In this document: positions 11,097 to 22,929 of the stretch, piece by piece
Layout of the letters: the number at the start of each line of letters is the position of its first letter
Numbering within the stretch: the first letter of the stretch is position 1
Made by a program: the position numbers and the translations under genes
DNA from: Pseudeuparius sepicola
Taxonomy: Eukaryota; Arthropoda; Insecta; Coleoptera; Anthribidae
DNA length: 64,000 bases
Assembly (NCBI GenBank): GCA_963920635.1
Contig: OY987298.1
Span: 65,927,949-65,991,948, forward strand
Direction of reading: 5' to 3'
The notes under the pieces: generated by a model
The model's database searches: none
What the model was told of the DNA's origin: nothing
What the model saw: only the letters and a program-made list of their open reading frames with translations

Positions 11097-11795
11097 AAAA
11101 AACAATGCTCAACTCAAATACTACATTATATTGTGCATATTTGGTCAAAAAATCAGCCAAATCTGATGTCTCGTTTGCGAAAACAATATACCTGAAATGT
11201 ATTTTCTCCTTCTCTAATACAAAATTACCAGAAACTTTAGGTATATTCAAAAGATAGAACCAACAGAAACAACTACTCCGAGGGCTAATACCCCTACCGG
11301 CATTGAACTACACCATTGATTCTCGATTTTCGTTGGGAATAAACATTGCATAGATCAAAGTTTTCTCCTTTACCAACGTAAAGTCAAAGATACTGCTATC
11401 TTTGTTGGGACATGTCCTGACATGCTGCAGGTATTATTATATATTATTATTATTATTATTAGGGGTATTAGCCCTCGGAGTAGTTGTTTCTGTTGGTTCT
11501 ATCTTTTGAATCCATCTGCACTCCGGATTTTGCCTACGCCCATCTGATGATTCCCAAAGAGGATGAAACCGGTAATGGGCTGGCTGGGATCATTGTGCCT
11601 GCAGCATGTCAGGACATGTCCCAACAAAGATAGCAGTATCTTTGACGTTACGTTGGTAAAGGAGAAAACTTTGATCTGTGCAATTTAGGTATATTGTTTT
11701 TCCAACCGGTACATCGGAATAGGCTGATTTTTTGACAAAGCATGCGCAATAAAATGTAGTATTTGGGTTGAGCATTGGTTTTTTGAAAAACATAA
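11097..11795. mobile_element. Nested inverted-repeat element in RCHY1 intron 2
   Basis: Three pairs of inverted segments nest concentrically: 11103-11205 with 11685-11785 (outer, about 100 bp), 11335-11415 with 11603-11680 (CATGTCCTGACATGCTGCAG region), and 11235-11290 with 11455-11515 (GGGCTAATACCCCTA and its complement). A TTA microsatellite lies near 11430-11460. The arms are interleaved rather than simply mirrored, suggesting rearrangement of one or two foldback copies. No transposase is present. Confidence 0.7.
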
Positions 11796-12539
11796 TGATT
11801 TTCAAAATAAACACAAAAAACTCACTTGGATTGGTAGTATTTAATGCCATGTGTGTTTATGCCACCTTAATATAAGTTATAGGGGGGTATTCTCTGGTTA
11901 CAGGTATTCCAGTTTCTGATATTTCAGTTTCAGTGTAGAATATCCCATATTTTAAGTATCCAGCTTTATTACGATTTAAGTTGTTTTTACGGTAATGGAT
12001 TCTCTTTGCAGTCAGTATTTCGCAGTTCTGTCATATTAACATAGTAGATTTGTTTGTGACATGAAATTACCATGCACATGAAAATCGTATGCACAGACCA
12101 TTATGTGAATTGTAGAAGAATAAACACTAATTTGGAATTATTGGTTGATCTGTTCATCCAGTTGAAGAAGTGAGAATTGTAACATATGCTAGAATGAAAA
12201 TAGAAAAATTCAAACAATTAGTCCACTATATAAAGAAGAAGCTGAAAAATCTAATCTATTCTATGCTTTACTTACACTACAACTAGCCATGGACTTCATT
12301 TCAAAAGGTACCAAACCACTTCTGCTTGTTTTTTTTTTTGAAAATGTAGGGAAATAAGCCATCAAATCAAAGGTGCATAACAAATAAGCATTTTATTTTA
12401 TTTTGGATATTAAATCCATTGTAGATTCTGCAACAATGGTGTGGTGATCATATGAAGCAGCGCTATGCACAAGTCTTTAATATAGTGCTAATCCGGCTAA
12501 TATTATTTTATAATCAATATGGCCAAGGCCCTAATAATA

Positions 12540-12683
12540 GGTCTGTTTCGGCAGAACTTCAAACCATTTGAAATTAGTTTGAAACTATCAGAAGCATGCA
12601 CAGTTTTGTTTTTGGAATGTCAAAATGAAACTGGGTTTGCTCCTGACAGTTTCCAACCAGTTTGAAATTCGGCTGAAACAGAC
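12540..12683. mobile_element. Small MITE hairpin
   Basis: GTCTGTTTCGGCAGAACTTC at the left is mirrored by GAAATTCGGCTGAAACAGAC at the right. Pairing extends over about 45 bp (FB-like stem), and the total length is about 143 bp. It lies in RCHY1 intron 2. DNA from 11800 to 12540 and from 12690 to 12980 shows no other structure. Confidence 0.65.
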
Positions 12684-12979
12684 AGTGAGTGGTCAAATTC
12701 TCCAAAGAAGCTTACATTTTTGAAGAGTTTCTGCTCACATTTTTTCGTAAAAAAAAATTGAACTTGTTGAGTAATTCAAACAGTATTTGGTTAGCTAACT
12801 GGAACAATTTGGAATATTTTTTCGTATAATGCATTAGCTTAGTGGGACCATTTCCACTTCACAGGCCTGTAGTCCCAAATTCAAATATACCTGCGAATAA
12901 GTTTTTTTTACTTTTAATTATTTAAATGTTTTTAAAAAATATTTTTCATTGATTATACAAGCTGTCTACTTGTAGACAT

Positions 12980-14513
12980 CAATCAAATCTTTATTTGTTT
13001 GAAAGGTCTTCAAAAACTACTTTCTTTGACCTTCCTACCAGTTTCAAAATTTCAAAATGCAAATCCAGGGCCGTATACGATTTTTTTATACCCCCGATTT
13101 GCACAAAAACCATTTACTTAGTGATTTTTTTATTTAAAATCTGATCCCACAGCATTGATCAGGACACCTCAAAACCCTCATATACCAAAGCTGAAATAAA
13201 AAAATAAAAGAAGTTCCACTCTACAGAGTGCCAAAGCTGAGCAAAATAGGAATTTTAAAGGCATGTCTACATAGTGTGTCATGGAATCCCCTCAAAACAG
13301 TATTCAACAGGGCCACTCAAAGTTTTGGTGTTCAAAGATCCAATACAAAATATACAGGGTGTCTTTCTCCGCGCCATCTCAAAAAGCTGAATTTTTTAGG
13401 ATCAAAAATCGAGTATATCAAAACTGCTAGAGTCCATATGAGTTTAGATGGCTGGTGTGCCACAACAGGAAACACAGAAATGTACAGACCGAGTCATTTT
13501 CGATGGTTTTATGGGGTATCTGCGTTATTTGTATAGATAGAAAAAAACAAGGTAGGTGTTCATGAGTTAATTTTTTGAGATATTTACGATGCTCAAAACA
13601 GATCTCTGATATCTCCAATACTTTAGGAGATACAGGGCGTTTTTGAAATTTTTGCTATTTTTTACAATTATCATAGCTCATTTGTTTTTAAACCTATATA
13701 TTTCGTTGAAAACACTTTATACACACTTTTTTATGTAGAATCCATTGGAGTAAACAGTTTTTCTAAAAAATAGTTATTTTACCTACCAAGGCACTGAAGT
13801 TCAACTTAATAATTCAACTTCAGTGCCTTGGTACATAAATAACTATTTTATAGAAAAACTGTTTAGTCCAATGGATTCTACGTAAAAAAAGTGCGTATAA
13901 AGCGTTTTCAACGAAATATATAGGTTTAAAAACAAATGAGCTATGATAATTGCAAAAATTTCAAAAACGCCCTGTATCACCTAAAGTATTGGATATATCA
14001 GAGATCTGTTTTGAGGATCGTAAATATCTCAAAAAATTAACTCATGAACACCTACCTTGTTTTTTTTCTATCTATACAAATAACGGAGATACCCCATAAA
14101 ACCATCGAAAATGACTCAGTCTGTACCATCTTAGACAGTGACTTTGTTGACAAAGGTCCAATAATTTATTTTTTTAATTTGTTGGTTGGCATTTTGTAAA
14201 AAAATAAATTACTTTTGTGTTTATTAACATTTTAAATTCCGCATTTTGAGATGGCTCAGAGAAAAATACCCTGTACATTTTTGTATTGAATCTTTGCACG
14301 CCAACACTTTGAGTGGCTCTGTTGACCAATCAACTGTTTTGAGGGGGTTTTTGTGAAAATTGGGGGTATAAAAAAATCATAACCGTCCGTGGATTTGCAT
14401 TTTGAAAATGGTGCGAAGGTCAGAAGAAGGCCTTTTAAACAAAGTTCAAGCGATTATCTTTAAAAATAAAGATTTTATGGATTTGTATATATTTAAAAGT
14501 ACACACCCTGTAG
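12980..14513. mobile_element. Foldback element FB3, same family as 26119-27351
   Basis: The two halves mirror around AAGGCACTGAAGTTCAACTT at about 13790-13830. Further tiers pair outward: GAGATACAGGGCGTTTTTGA (13628) with its complement near 13955, and ATATACAGGGTGTCTTTCTC (13350) with a decayed complement near 14260. Outermost are the 'CAAATCCAGGGCCG' and 'TTTTTATACCCCCGATTT' blocks. The right end terminates ACACCCTGTA at 14513; the left terminus is eroded. The same internal blocks occur at 26119-27351. It is non-coding and lies in RCHY1 intron 2. Confidence 0.8.
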
Positions 14514-14884
14514 GTGCTTGCAGCAGAGACGAACTACTGTACTGGGATGTAATTTATTAACTACAAATGATTTTGAAGAATTTGGTACGGTTATTGTAGA
14601 TTAAAGTTTTGAAATTTTGGTGTCGAAAAACTCAGAAAATATGAAAAATGTTGATTTTATTTTCCAATATTATTTTAATATGATGGTCATAGAAAAAGTG
14701 TAGTGTGTAACGCGCATGAAATGGCCATTTCCTAATCGCGTGTTTTGTGTACAAATTTTCATGCTTGAAGGAAATGGCTATTATTTCGTGCTCATTGCAC
14801 AATATGCTATTTCTTTTGATTTCTGGATATAACAGTTCAACTTTAGAAAACCCTTTACTTATTGTAATTTTGAATTATAGATAC

Positions 14885-15046
14885 CTTTCCAAAAGTTATG
14901 CCACATTTTTGACATTTAGACTGTACTGGTTGTCTGGTTTCACATAGAGTACATACTAGCTCTGTAACTTTTTTTCGTTCAACTTCATGATCTTCCTTTT
15001 CATCATGACAAAATCGACAAGTGTATACTTTATTGCAGCAAGGCGT
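14885..15046 (-). CDS. RCHY1: RCHY1/Pirh2-type E3 ubiquitin ligase, CHY zinc-finger exon
   Basis: The exon encodes exactly 54 codons, TPCCNKVYTCRFCHDEKEDH to CGITFGK. PCCxxxYxCxxCHDxxxDH is the hallmark CHY zinc finger, and the following CTLCETRQPVQSKCQKCG supplies the remaining ligands. Boundaries are TTTTAG|ACGCCT (acceptor, 15047/15046) and GGAAAG|GTATCT (donor, 14885/14884), both phase 0. It joins upstream to exon 1 (...KFV) and downstream to YTCLECNLF at 10495, reproducing the order known for RCHY1. No disabling change is seen, so the gene appears functional despite long repeat-filled introns. Confidence 0.95.
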
Positions 15047-15211
15047 CTAAAACAAAACATCATAATTATGACAAAAATAATGTACTTACATATACTACTT
15101 AAAGATCATTGTGTAGGTCTAAAATGTAATTTTTCATTTCAATTGTGAAAGTTGATTCTAGAGACAAATTACGATAGGGTAATATCCAAAGACCTAATAT
15201 AAAATAGTTAT

Positions 15212-16560
15212 GCATTGTTGGGCTCTGTGACGGTTCAAGGATTCTCTGTTGTTCCATTTCCTTCATCATAGCTGAGACCTCTTCTTGCTTAGCAAGAAAC
15301 AGGCTCCTTCGAGGAGCCTGTTTGATTGGAGGGCTATTACCAGTATTTATCCTGTGCTGTACTAAACCTGTCCTTCCAAAATCGCATTCAGACGTAGCAA
15401 ACACATCACGATTTTCTTCAATCAGTTTTCGCAGTTGGTACTACTGCTCTATTGTTAAGTAAGCAGCGGTTTCTTCGACTATCTTCTTCAGACTCTCTGG
15501 TAGGGGCTGTAGAACTTGCTGTGGTGCAACCTGATTTCTCATAACTGCCTGAACTTCATGGCATAACCCAATCTTTTCGCCTTTGCTCAAATTTTGATCA
15601 TAGTTCTTCAGATTAGCAATCCGCACAAATATTACACGCCCTCTTTTGGTGGTCAGCGTCTTCGCAGGAAATATACCTCTTTTATACAGTCCGCATTCTT
15701 CTTCGGGTTCCATAATAATTGTTTCGCCATTCAGTCCATCGTAGGTGGCCTTGATAACCTTTTCTGAATTAGCTGGAACCGTGGTATCTTCATAAGCGGT
15801 CACAGTTCGGGTAGTGTTGCCAGCCATGTTAGGACGTGTCATCAGAATCTCTTCTGTCTTTGTCCTCAAAATCCTCTCGTGAACTTCTATCTTGAACCGC
15901 TGTTCATGCATGACATCTATTCCTAATATAACATCATCGGTTATTTCGGCCACAAGGACTCTGTGCTTGAACTTTTTAGAGCCTATGGTTATAAAGGCGT
16001 CGTGCTCTCCTGTAACTGGAATTTCTTCACCATTTGCCAATTCGACGATGTAGTTTGGTGGTGGTGCAATCCTGCAGTGGGCTATGATGTTCGGCCTCAC
16101 GATGGTATGACTACTAATATAACATCATCGGTTATTTCGGCCACAAGGACTCTGTGCTTGAACTTTTTAGAGCCTATGGTTATAAAGGCGTCGTGCTCTC
16201 CTGTAACTGGAATTTCTTCACCATTTGCCAATTCGACGATGTAGTTTGGTGGTGGTGCAATCCTGCAGTGGGCTATGATGTTCGGCCTCACGATGGTATG
16301 ACTATAACCAGTGTCCACCACAATGTCACATTCCCGGCCGCAGATCTTTCCTGGTACTACCAAGCTGTCTCCTGAATTCGGCAGCTGGTTAAGTTTTATC
16401 CTAATAGGTGGGGCTTGGTAGCACCCAGCCAGCTTTCGCCCCTCAAAGCTAGCTACTCGGAGTTTTCCTGCTTCCACCATCAACAGGATTGGGGCACTGG
16501 CGTTCCAAATGCCCCTCAACTCCACAGTTCCAACAGCGCAGTGGTGTACTTCTTCGAACA
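15212..16560 (-). pseudogene. Ty3/gypsy-like gag-protease-RT remnant
   Basis: Reading the minus strand from the right, a CCHC zinc knuckle (CWNCGVEGHLERQC, about 16536-16494) is followed by a protease-like region with the DTG active-site triad (IVVDTGYSHTIVRPNI), then ELANGEEIPVTGEHDAFITI. After a spacer come GRTGLVQHRINTGN and IKQAPRRS, the conserved lead-in to gypsy RT. Similarity stops at about 15212 (ILEPSQSP), before the catalytic RT motifs. A 191-bp tandem duplication breaks the protease frame. No LTRs were found, so this is an internal fragment lying in RCHY1 intron 1. Confidence 0.85.
15923..16304 (-). repeat. 191-bp tandem duplication inside the gypsy protease region
   Basis: Bases 15923-16113 and 16114-16304 are two adjacent copies that appear identical by eye. 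Each encodes the DTG-downstream protease segment. The unit is not a multiple of three, so the duplication shifts the frame. The near identity suggests a recent event. Confidence 0.9.
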
Positions 16561-16639
16561 CCCATCCCATCCTTGGAGGTCATCCAATTCCGCAACTTTG
16601 CCCCAATTTAACCGACCTCGTATCTACCAAGATCCCCAT

Positions 16640-17170
16640 GCATAGACTCAAAATACGGTCACCCTGTATATTCCCTTGTTTCGTGTATACTGATTTCTTT
16701 CCATATTTTTCTAATGCTTTTTTGTAAACTTACAGCCTGTCCTTTGTTAAGTCCCTTGTTTGTCCCTTTTAAATTAAATGAGTTTCTAATAATTTTGTAT
16801 TTATGATTATACATTATACATTTCGAATTGAACAAAAATTGGTTGGTTATAGTTTTCGTTGTTTTTATTGCCCAGTCTGTAACATCTCATAATATCTTGG
16901 CGTGTAGTGGAAATTTTAATTTTCTCATTGAATAATTTTAACACTTTATGAAAATTGTAAATACAGATGTTTTTTACCTTTTCGTTCTGTTGCATTGTAT
17001 CAAAACTATTGACTAGCTGTTAAATTTTTTCAGAGTTCTTATCCACTGTTTTCTGAAGCGCTTCGAGTTTGTTTTCGACCTTCTGTAAAATTTTATCCAG
17101 GAATTCTTCATAAGATAGTAATTCTTTTAAGGCTTCTTTAACTAAGTTTCTTGTATCAATATTGAGTTGC
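16640..17170 (-). pseudogene. Non-LTR ORF1-like remnant (coiled coil plus RRM-like part)
   Basis: Minus-strand frames read LEALQKTVDKNSEKI (a coiled-coil segment), then a stop, then KNICIYNFHKVLKLFNEKIK and DIMRCYRLGNKNNENYNQP with IFVQFEMYNV. This arrangement resembles ORF1 of L1-like or related insect non-LTR elements ('kniliyg....CyRlGkk...rPi.v.F'). Continuation below 16807 (SFNLKGTNKGLN..) is in another frame. No adjoining RT was found. Confidence 0.5.
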
Positions 17171-17199
17171 TAATCTATACTATTTATTAACTGCACTGA

Positions 17200-18164
17200 A
17201 ACTTTGTAATTCAATAATTTAGTTCACTGTTAATTTAATAATTTCGATGGAGCGATGACAACGCGACTTATTTAGCGTACATCGATGGAAACATTCCATT
17301 TATTAAAAATGGAACCTGAAACTAACCAATTTTATTTTAATGAAGAACACAAATGCATACAAAACTTTGATTAAATTTATAAATGTTTTTTTTTATTAAA
17401 GCACTTAAGTAATAAGTTGAGTTTTGCGGATTTTTGAGCACCTAAGTATACAGTGTGACCCACTTCAAACCGGAAGACCCCCCATAAAAGTTGTATTTAT
17501 GAAATAAGCCTACTTTAGGGCAAAACGGCACCTTTTATTTTAAAAAACCAAGGCCTACTACGACACATTTTTTGGGTCAAAATTGGACAATCATATTAGG
17601 CATATTTTTATAAAAGTTCTAACTATGCCACTGGATTGGGGATTTAAAGCAGGTTTGTACCAAATTTTGTTAAAAAATATCAACTAATAAAAATTCTAGA
17701 AACCAATGAAAATCCCGATTTCAGTACCTATTTTACCTGCCCATTCGTTTAAATCAAGTTGCATGTGGATTAAAAATAATTAAAACTGTAACATACTTTA
17801 TTACAAATAATAGTAACGTCAATCGGAATACCTAAATACAAAAACTATGTGGGGTATGAAAAATTGTGAGGTATGAAAAATTTATCGAAGTGAATGATGG
17901 CTTAGTAGAAAACAATTTTAATTTCATTTTTACTTTAGATTTTTTGTATTTAGCTACCTATACCTATTTAATTATAATAATTGCCACCCCTCCCCCGCAC
18001 AAGCATTTGGTTGCTTTTGGTTTAATTGTGACCGTGAGAATTATTATTATTATTATCTATAATAGTACCTACGTTGAAAAGAAAACATTATGCAAAGAGA
18101 AAAGCAACAAAATAATTTATATATTATTTATATATATAATACATTATTATACATTATTTATATA
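17200..18164. other. AT-rich intronic DNA, no gene
   Basis: This holds a single foldback-type terminus (ACAGTGTGACCCACTTCAAA at about 17450) without a visible partner, and AT/ATT microsatellite stretches at 18040-18165. Nothing else was recognised. Confidence 0.45.
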
Positions 18165-19022
18165 TACAGTGTGTCTGCGGATGGAGTCCCCAAGAGGACA
18201 AATGGACCAAAAATTTCATTTTTCAACAAAAAGTCATTCTTGATAAAAGTTTCTGCTTCTCGAAAAAAATATGGTCTACGGAGAGAATTTTTGATTTTCT
18301 TATACAGGGTGCCCAAAAAATACAAAAGCATGTAACACTATCAAGAATAAACTACCTTTATTTTTAAAAATATCAAAAACTTTTACTTAGAAAAGTTGTT
18401 TAGAATTAAAAGATGTGCCCGATTGTCACTTTTCAAACAAATCAGCCAATTTCGATTTTTTTGATTGCCAAGTGTGAAACTCCTTTGTTTCTAAAAATAT
18501 CAAAAACATTTATTTAGAAATTTTTTTTAGATTTAAAAGACTTATCTGATTGTAACTTTTTAAGCAAATCGGACGACTTTGATTTAAATAGGTAAAAAAT
18601 AAAAAACCAAAGTCGGCCGATTTGCTTCAAAAGTTAGAATCTACACGTCTTTTAATTCTAAACAACTTTTCTAAATAAATGTTTTTGATATTTTTAAAAA
18701 CAAAGGAGTTTCACACTTGGAAATAAAAAAAAAATGAGTTGGCTGATTTGTTTGAAAAGTGACAATCGGACACATCTTTTAATTCTAAACCACTTTTCTA
18801 AGTAAAAGTTTTTGATATTATTAAAAATAAAGGTACCTAGTTTATTCTTGATGGTATTTCATATTTTTGTATTTTTTGGGCACCCTGTATGAAAAAATCA
18901 GAAATTCTCTCCGTAGACCCTATTTTTTCGAGAAGCAGAAATTTTAATCATGACTTTTTGTCGAAAAATGAAATTTTTGGTACATATGTACTCTTAGGGA
19001 CTCCATCCGCGGAGACACTGTA
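18165..19022. mobile_element. Foldback element FB4, doubly nested
   Basis: The outer ends are TACAGTGTGTCTGCGGATGG (18165) and its complement CCATCCGCGGAGACACTGTA (19022). Inside them, a complete second pair of ends, TACAGGGTGCCCAAAAAATA (about 18303) and TATTTTTTGGGCACCCTGTA (about 18889), brackets a further palindrome centred near 18590. It is AT-rich and non-coding, and lies in RCHY1 intron 1. Both flanks are TATA-rich, so the target duplication cannot be defined. Confidence 0.85.
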
Positions 19023-19139
19023 TATATTATATTATACATATTTTGTTAGTTTTAGAAAATATAAGGTGGGTTGGCTAAGCATGGGAAATATATGGAAAGT
19101 TTATCTCTGTTCTTTTTTACATAACCTTTTGACATCCCC

Positions 19140-19640
19140 AATTTCCACTATGAATTTAAGATACTATTTCAACACTCGAGCCTCGAGCCACTACACATCC
19201 TTGTAATACACGGTTTAAAAATAAACTGTCAGTTCCGCGTTATCGTACGGCGCTATATAGGCGCTGTTTTGTGTCTAATGGAACTAAACTATACACTAAT
19301 CTTCCTGACCACTTAAAAGCTTTAAAACTAAATTTATTCAAATCTAACGTGAAGTTGCACTATCTGGAAATTCAAAAATCATAAATTTCGATTTCTTCCA
19401 AGCTGCCCAGAGCCATCACAAATCATTTTCAGAATTTTTTTTTGTATGCCAGAATCGAATTAAATAAATTTATATAACTTTATTTCCTTATAACATAATC
19501 TGCTACTTTCCAAGTCGTAGGTTAAGTAGAGTAGCTATATAGCTAGACCTTCGCCTAGATTGGGAAATATGTACTTTTAATATTTTGTACCTTTCAATAT
19601 TATTGCAATACATAAAGTTGTAAATAAATAAATAAAAAAA
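19140..19640 (+). mobile_element. 5'-truncated non-LTR retrotransposon end
   Basis: Bases 19210-19381 translate as VPRYRTALYRRCFVSNGTKL and then YTNLPDHLKALKLNLFKSN with VKLHYLEIQKS and a stop. This matches the C-terminus of jockey-type RT ('G.klyN.LP..lk..k...Fk..vk'). A 3' untranslated region follows and ends in AAATAAATAAATAAAAAAAA near 19625-19640, a plausible retrotransposon tail. The rest of the element is missing. Confidence 0.65.
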
Positions 19641-21440
19641 AGAAATATTTAACCTTTTGCCACATACCTTTATTTAATTTTTATTAGGTTTTTAACATAA
19701 TAAATCACACAGCCCTTCTTGGGTGGATCTAAGGGTCAGCCTTATAAATCCAATTTTAAAACTATGCACATATGGTGCCTCGACAAATATTAGTTCGAGA
19801 AATAGAAATTCGACGTAAAGATATAAAAATACTATATAATGTTGTCTAAACCTTATACTCAAAAAAATATTCGACTTGGGGAATATTTCGAGTAAAAGAA
19901 GTTCGAGTTATGGGAGTTCCACTGTAACTAACATGAACTAACTGGCCGGCAGCGCCTGATATAATATGCGGTTTTTATTACATTTCTGGAACTTGGGGTA
20001 GGATTTTCCGCGTTTCGCTGATTTCGCAGAGGATTTTTTTCGATTTCACAGAGTGGTTACCCCCCCCCCCCCCCCCCTCGAGCTCAATATTACGACAGAG
20101 TACAGAGGGGTAAAAAATGTGATGGTATTTGACAAAAGTCTGAATTTCTGGTGATTTCGCTAGATTTCACGTTATTTTGGGTGATGGTGGGAGACTTCTG
20201 ATGATTGCACGAGATTTCTGATGATTTATTTTGTTACAAGAAAGTAACTAACCAACATGAACTAACCGGCTGTCGGTGGATACCTATAACATACGGTTTT
20301 TATTAGATTTCTGGAACTTGTGAAAGGATTTCCCGAACTTCGCAAAGGTTGCGGTGCGATTTCGCGGAACTCTTATTAATTTTGTGGATTGCTGCAGGAT
20401 TTCGCAAAGATTTCTGCGATTGCGGCCATAAATGTGAGACTATTGCACAGAGTGGTAACAGCAAAAAAGTTTCTAAATTAATTGAACTACAGAAGAATTT
20501 TTCTTTTGAACTGGGTACTTAAACTAACTTACAACAAAGTTATGTAAAAAAGATGAACAGGTGTTTCGGGTTTCTACCCTTAGAATGCATAGGCTGCAAA
20601 AAGTAACTCTACCATAAAGTGTCTTTCCACATTACTGCTAATGCTAATCCCAAAATTTAAGTTTCTAGATCAAACCGTTTTTTGAAAAAAAAATAAATTC
20701 TAATTTTTTGTCCCTCTTAAGGCTGCACTAACTTTGTGCAAGAAGCTTAAATCGAAAAATTTTAAATGAAAGACCCCCATAAAACCACAAGTAGAACATT
20801 TTCTCCAAATATTTGCACATTATTATGGAACACCCTGTTTATTCATCTTTGGTCAATGATATTCTGCCCATCCTTATTCATAAAAAACACTGTCCCACAC
20901 TGTATGTATACAGGGTGTCCCAGGTATTTTGATCAGGACTGACATTTTGTGGAAAAACTCATTGTAAGATGGGTTGTTCGTATAAACATAGGTCCTAAAG
21001 TTCTTCATTTCTAAGCTGGTATTAAGTACACTTGTCAATTTCTTGGCCAATAAATTTCAATAACTACCAACATGAAAGCACAAATACGCAAATATTAATA
21101 ATAAGTAAATAACTCCATGAATCGCTCAAATCACATGCAAAAATCTAATAAACAATAGTTGTAAATTAATAAATGTGAATACTGAGTAAACTGGAGCATA
21201 ATCTCATTTCCTTTATTTTTTAAAAGTCTCTAAAATTGGTATTGAGGTTGGAACAAAAAAAATCCCTAGAAATACCCAAACTAGCCACAAGAAATTGACC
21301 AACAAATTGAAGGTAAATTAACGACAATTTTTGTTTTACACCAACAAGTTAACTGGCACAATATATTGTACAATTTATTGATGAAGAAATTGACAAGTGT
21401 AATACAACCTTGAGATTGTAGTTTTCTTTTTGAAATTTTT
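19641..21440. repeat. Intronic repeat debris with a poly-C tract and a direct repeat
   Basis: A run of about 17 cytosines lies at 20060-20077. A diverged direct repeat of about 110 bp occurs at 19923-20035 and 20247-20345 (ACATGAACTAAC..., GGTTTTTATTA.ATTTCTGGA). Single foldback-like ends appear at 20828 (GGAACACCCTGTTTA) and 20907 (TATACAGGGTGTCCCAGG). No gene was recognised. Confidence 0.55.
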
Positions 21441-21775
21441 GAAATTGAATTATGGCAATATCCTCCAAAACAATAAGCTGCTGAAGTGGCACTGCAGTGT
21501 TTTTGAAGATAGACAATGAGCTGAAAATGTAAATTTGTATGTAGGTATCTCACAAAGGGCGCCCCTCACGTTTTTGGATTGTGCATGCTTTTACTCATAT
21601 AACTGTTTTGATACCTATTGTCTTTTTGGTCTTGTATTATTTTTGTGAATCTTTTCATTTGCAACAAAAGCGAACTCTTGTTTAATAATGATAATCAACC
21701 GTTTGGGTTGAAATTGAAAAAAAGCATAAAATGTTCACGTACCACTTTCAAACGTTTCTCGAGGTTCTTAAATTA
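21440..21775 (+). repeat. Diverged half of an FB1-family foldback
   Basis: This aligns by eye with 470-800 of FB1. Shared blocks include TTGAATT.TGGC, AATAAGCTGCTGAA, GAGCTGAAAATGT, TATCTCACAAAGGGCGCC, CTTTTTGGTC and AATCAACCGTTTG. Divergence is considerable and there is no mirrored second arm, so this is an old half-element in RCHY1 intron 1. Confidence 0.6.
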
Positions 21776-22513
21776 TGGGATATGTATTTCTTTTTTATTA
21801 ATAGGAAAAAATGTGATTTCGATTACGTGAAAAGGAACTAGGTATTGTTCGAAACAAAACCAACTTGAAAAAACAAACGTACTGCAATGTTAAATAGATT
21901 ATTTTAAAGGTAGCACCAAGTAGAAAGTAGATTAAAAAATCAATCTATCTTATAGTAACCTTGGCCTCATTTAAAACAAATCACAAATAATATACATTCG
22001 TGGTTAATTGAAATTTCAAGATTAACAATTCATTTTACCTAAAAAAATTCCTAAACAAATGCTTTTTTCTTATTAATGTTTATTATAACTGTATATTTTC
22101 ATATTTTCTTTCTTTTAAAAACTGGTCGCAGCTGTATAATATAATATTATCCACATAGGTATCACCTGCTCGGGTATCACTGAGCATGAACAATAATTTA
22201 TTTAATTTCAATACAACAATAAAGTATACCAACCCAAGGAAAACTTAATATTGGCAATGCCGACATAAGTAAAACTCGATTATTTGCAACTAATGAAGGG
22301 AAAGTTCCAACTTGGAATCAGAAAATATGTGCCCAATTTAGTTAGGCCACCTCCTAACAAATAATAGAGGTATTTGAACTCGAAAAAGGCATTTGAACTG
22401 TCCCTATATTTAAACTTCTTATAAATATAACCAAGGTGTCTGGTGCCTCTAATCAAAGAACAATAGTGAAATGATTTTGGTTGAATTGGTCACATGATCG
22501 TTTTTTTACTTAC

Positions 22514-22633
22514 CACAAATTTTGATTTCCTTTTATAATGGGCACAGCCAATAGGTCGCGTTGTATCTTCGGGGGGGCCTTCCCCTTGAGGAGTAGACGT
22601 AGAAGCAAGAGAAGTCGCTGACAAATCCATCAT
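22514..22633 (-). CDS. RCHY1: RCHY1/Pirh2-type E3 ubiquitin ligase, first coding exon
   Basis: The first ATG at 22633 (a second in-frame ATG follows immediately) opens MMDLSATSLASTSTPQGEGP and ends PIGCAHYKRKSKFV, exactly 40 codons. CAHYKR is the conserved 'GCxHYxR' start of the CHY zinc finger, completed by exon 2 (TPCC...). The donor is TTTGTG|GTAAGT at 22514/22513. An acceptor (TTTTTAG) lies about 20 bp upstream of the ATG, implying a separate 5' noncoding exon, consistent with the GC-rich segment at 22930-23130. The protein would lack a signal peptide. The N-terminal Ser/Thr tail is not conserved in the family as far as I know. Confidence 0.93.
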
Positions 22634-22929
22634 TTATTAATTATTGTTCTAAAAACTTGGAAAATATCACTGGAACATTCAGGGACCTTTTATTAAATTT
22701 AATTTGGTTACTAGGAATTACACCTCAATAGAAAATACCAATTAAACTTGCTATGTTATTGTACCTAATAAATTATGAATACCTACTTACAAATTTAAAA
22801 TTTCATTATGGGATTGAAATAGAAACTCAATAATGGTTAATCCAGTCAATACCACAAAATAATATAGCAGTACCACAAAATACAAGGTAGTATAGGTAAA
22901 TCAGTACCACAGAATAACTAAACAGAATT

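Noticed and set aside
15963..16375. Plus-strand frames over the gypsy remnant
   Set aside because: Antisense shadows of the protease region, duplicated by the 191-bp repeat.
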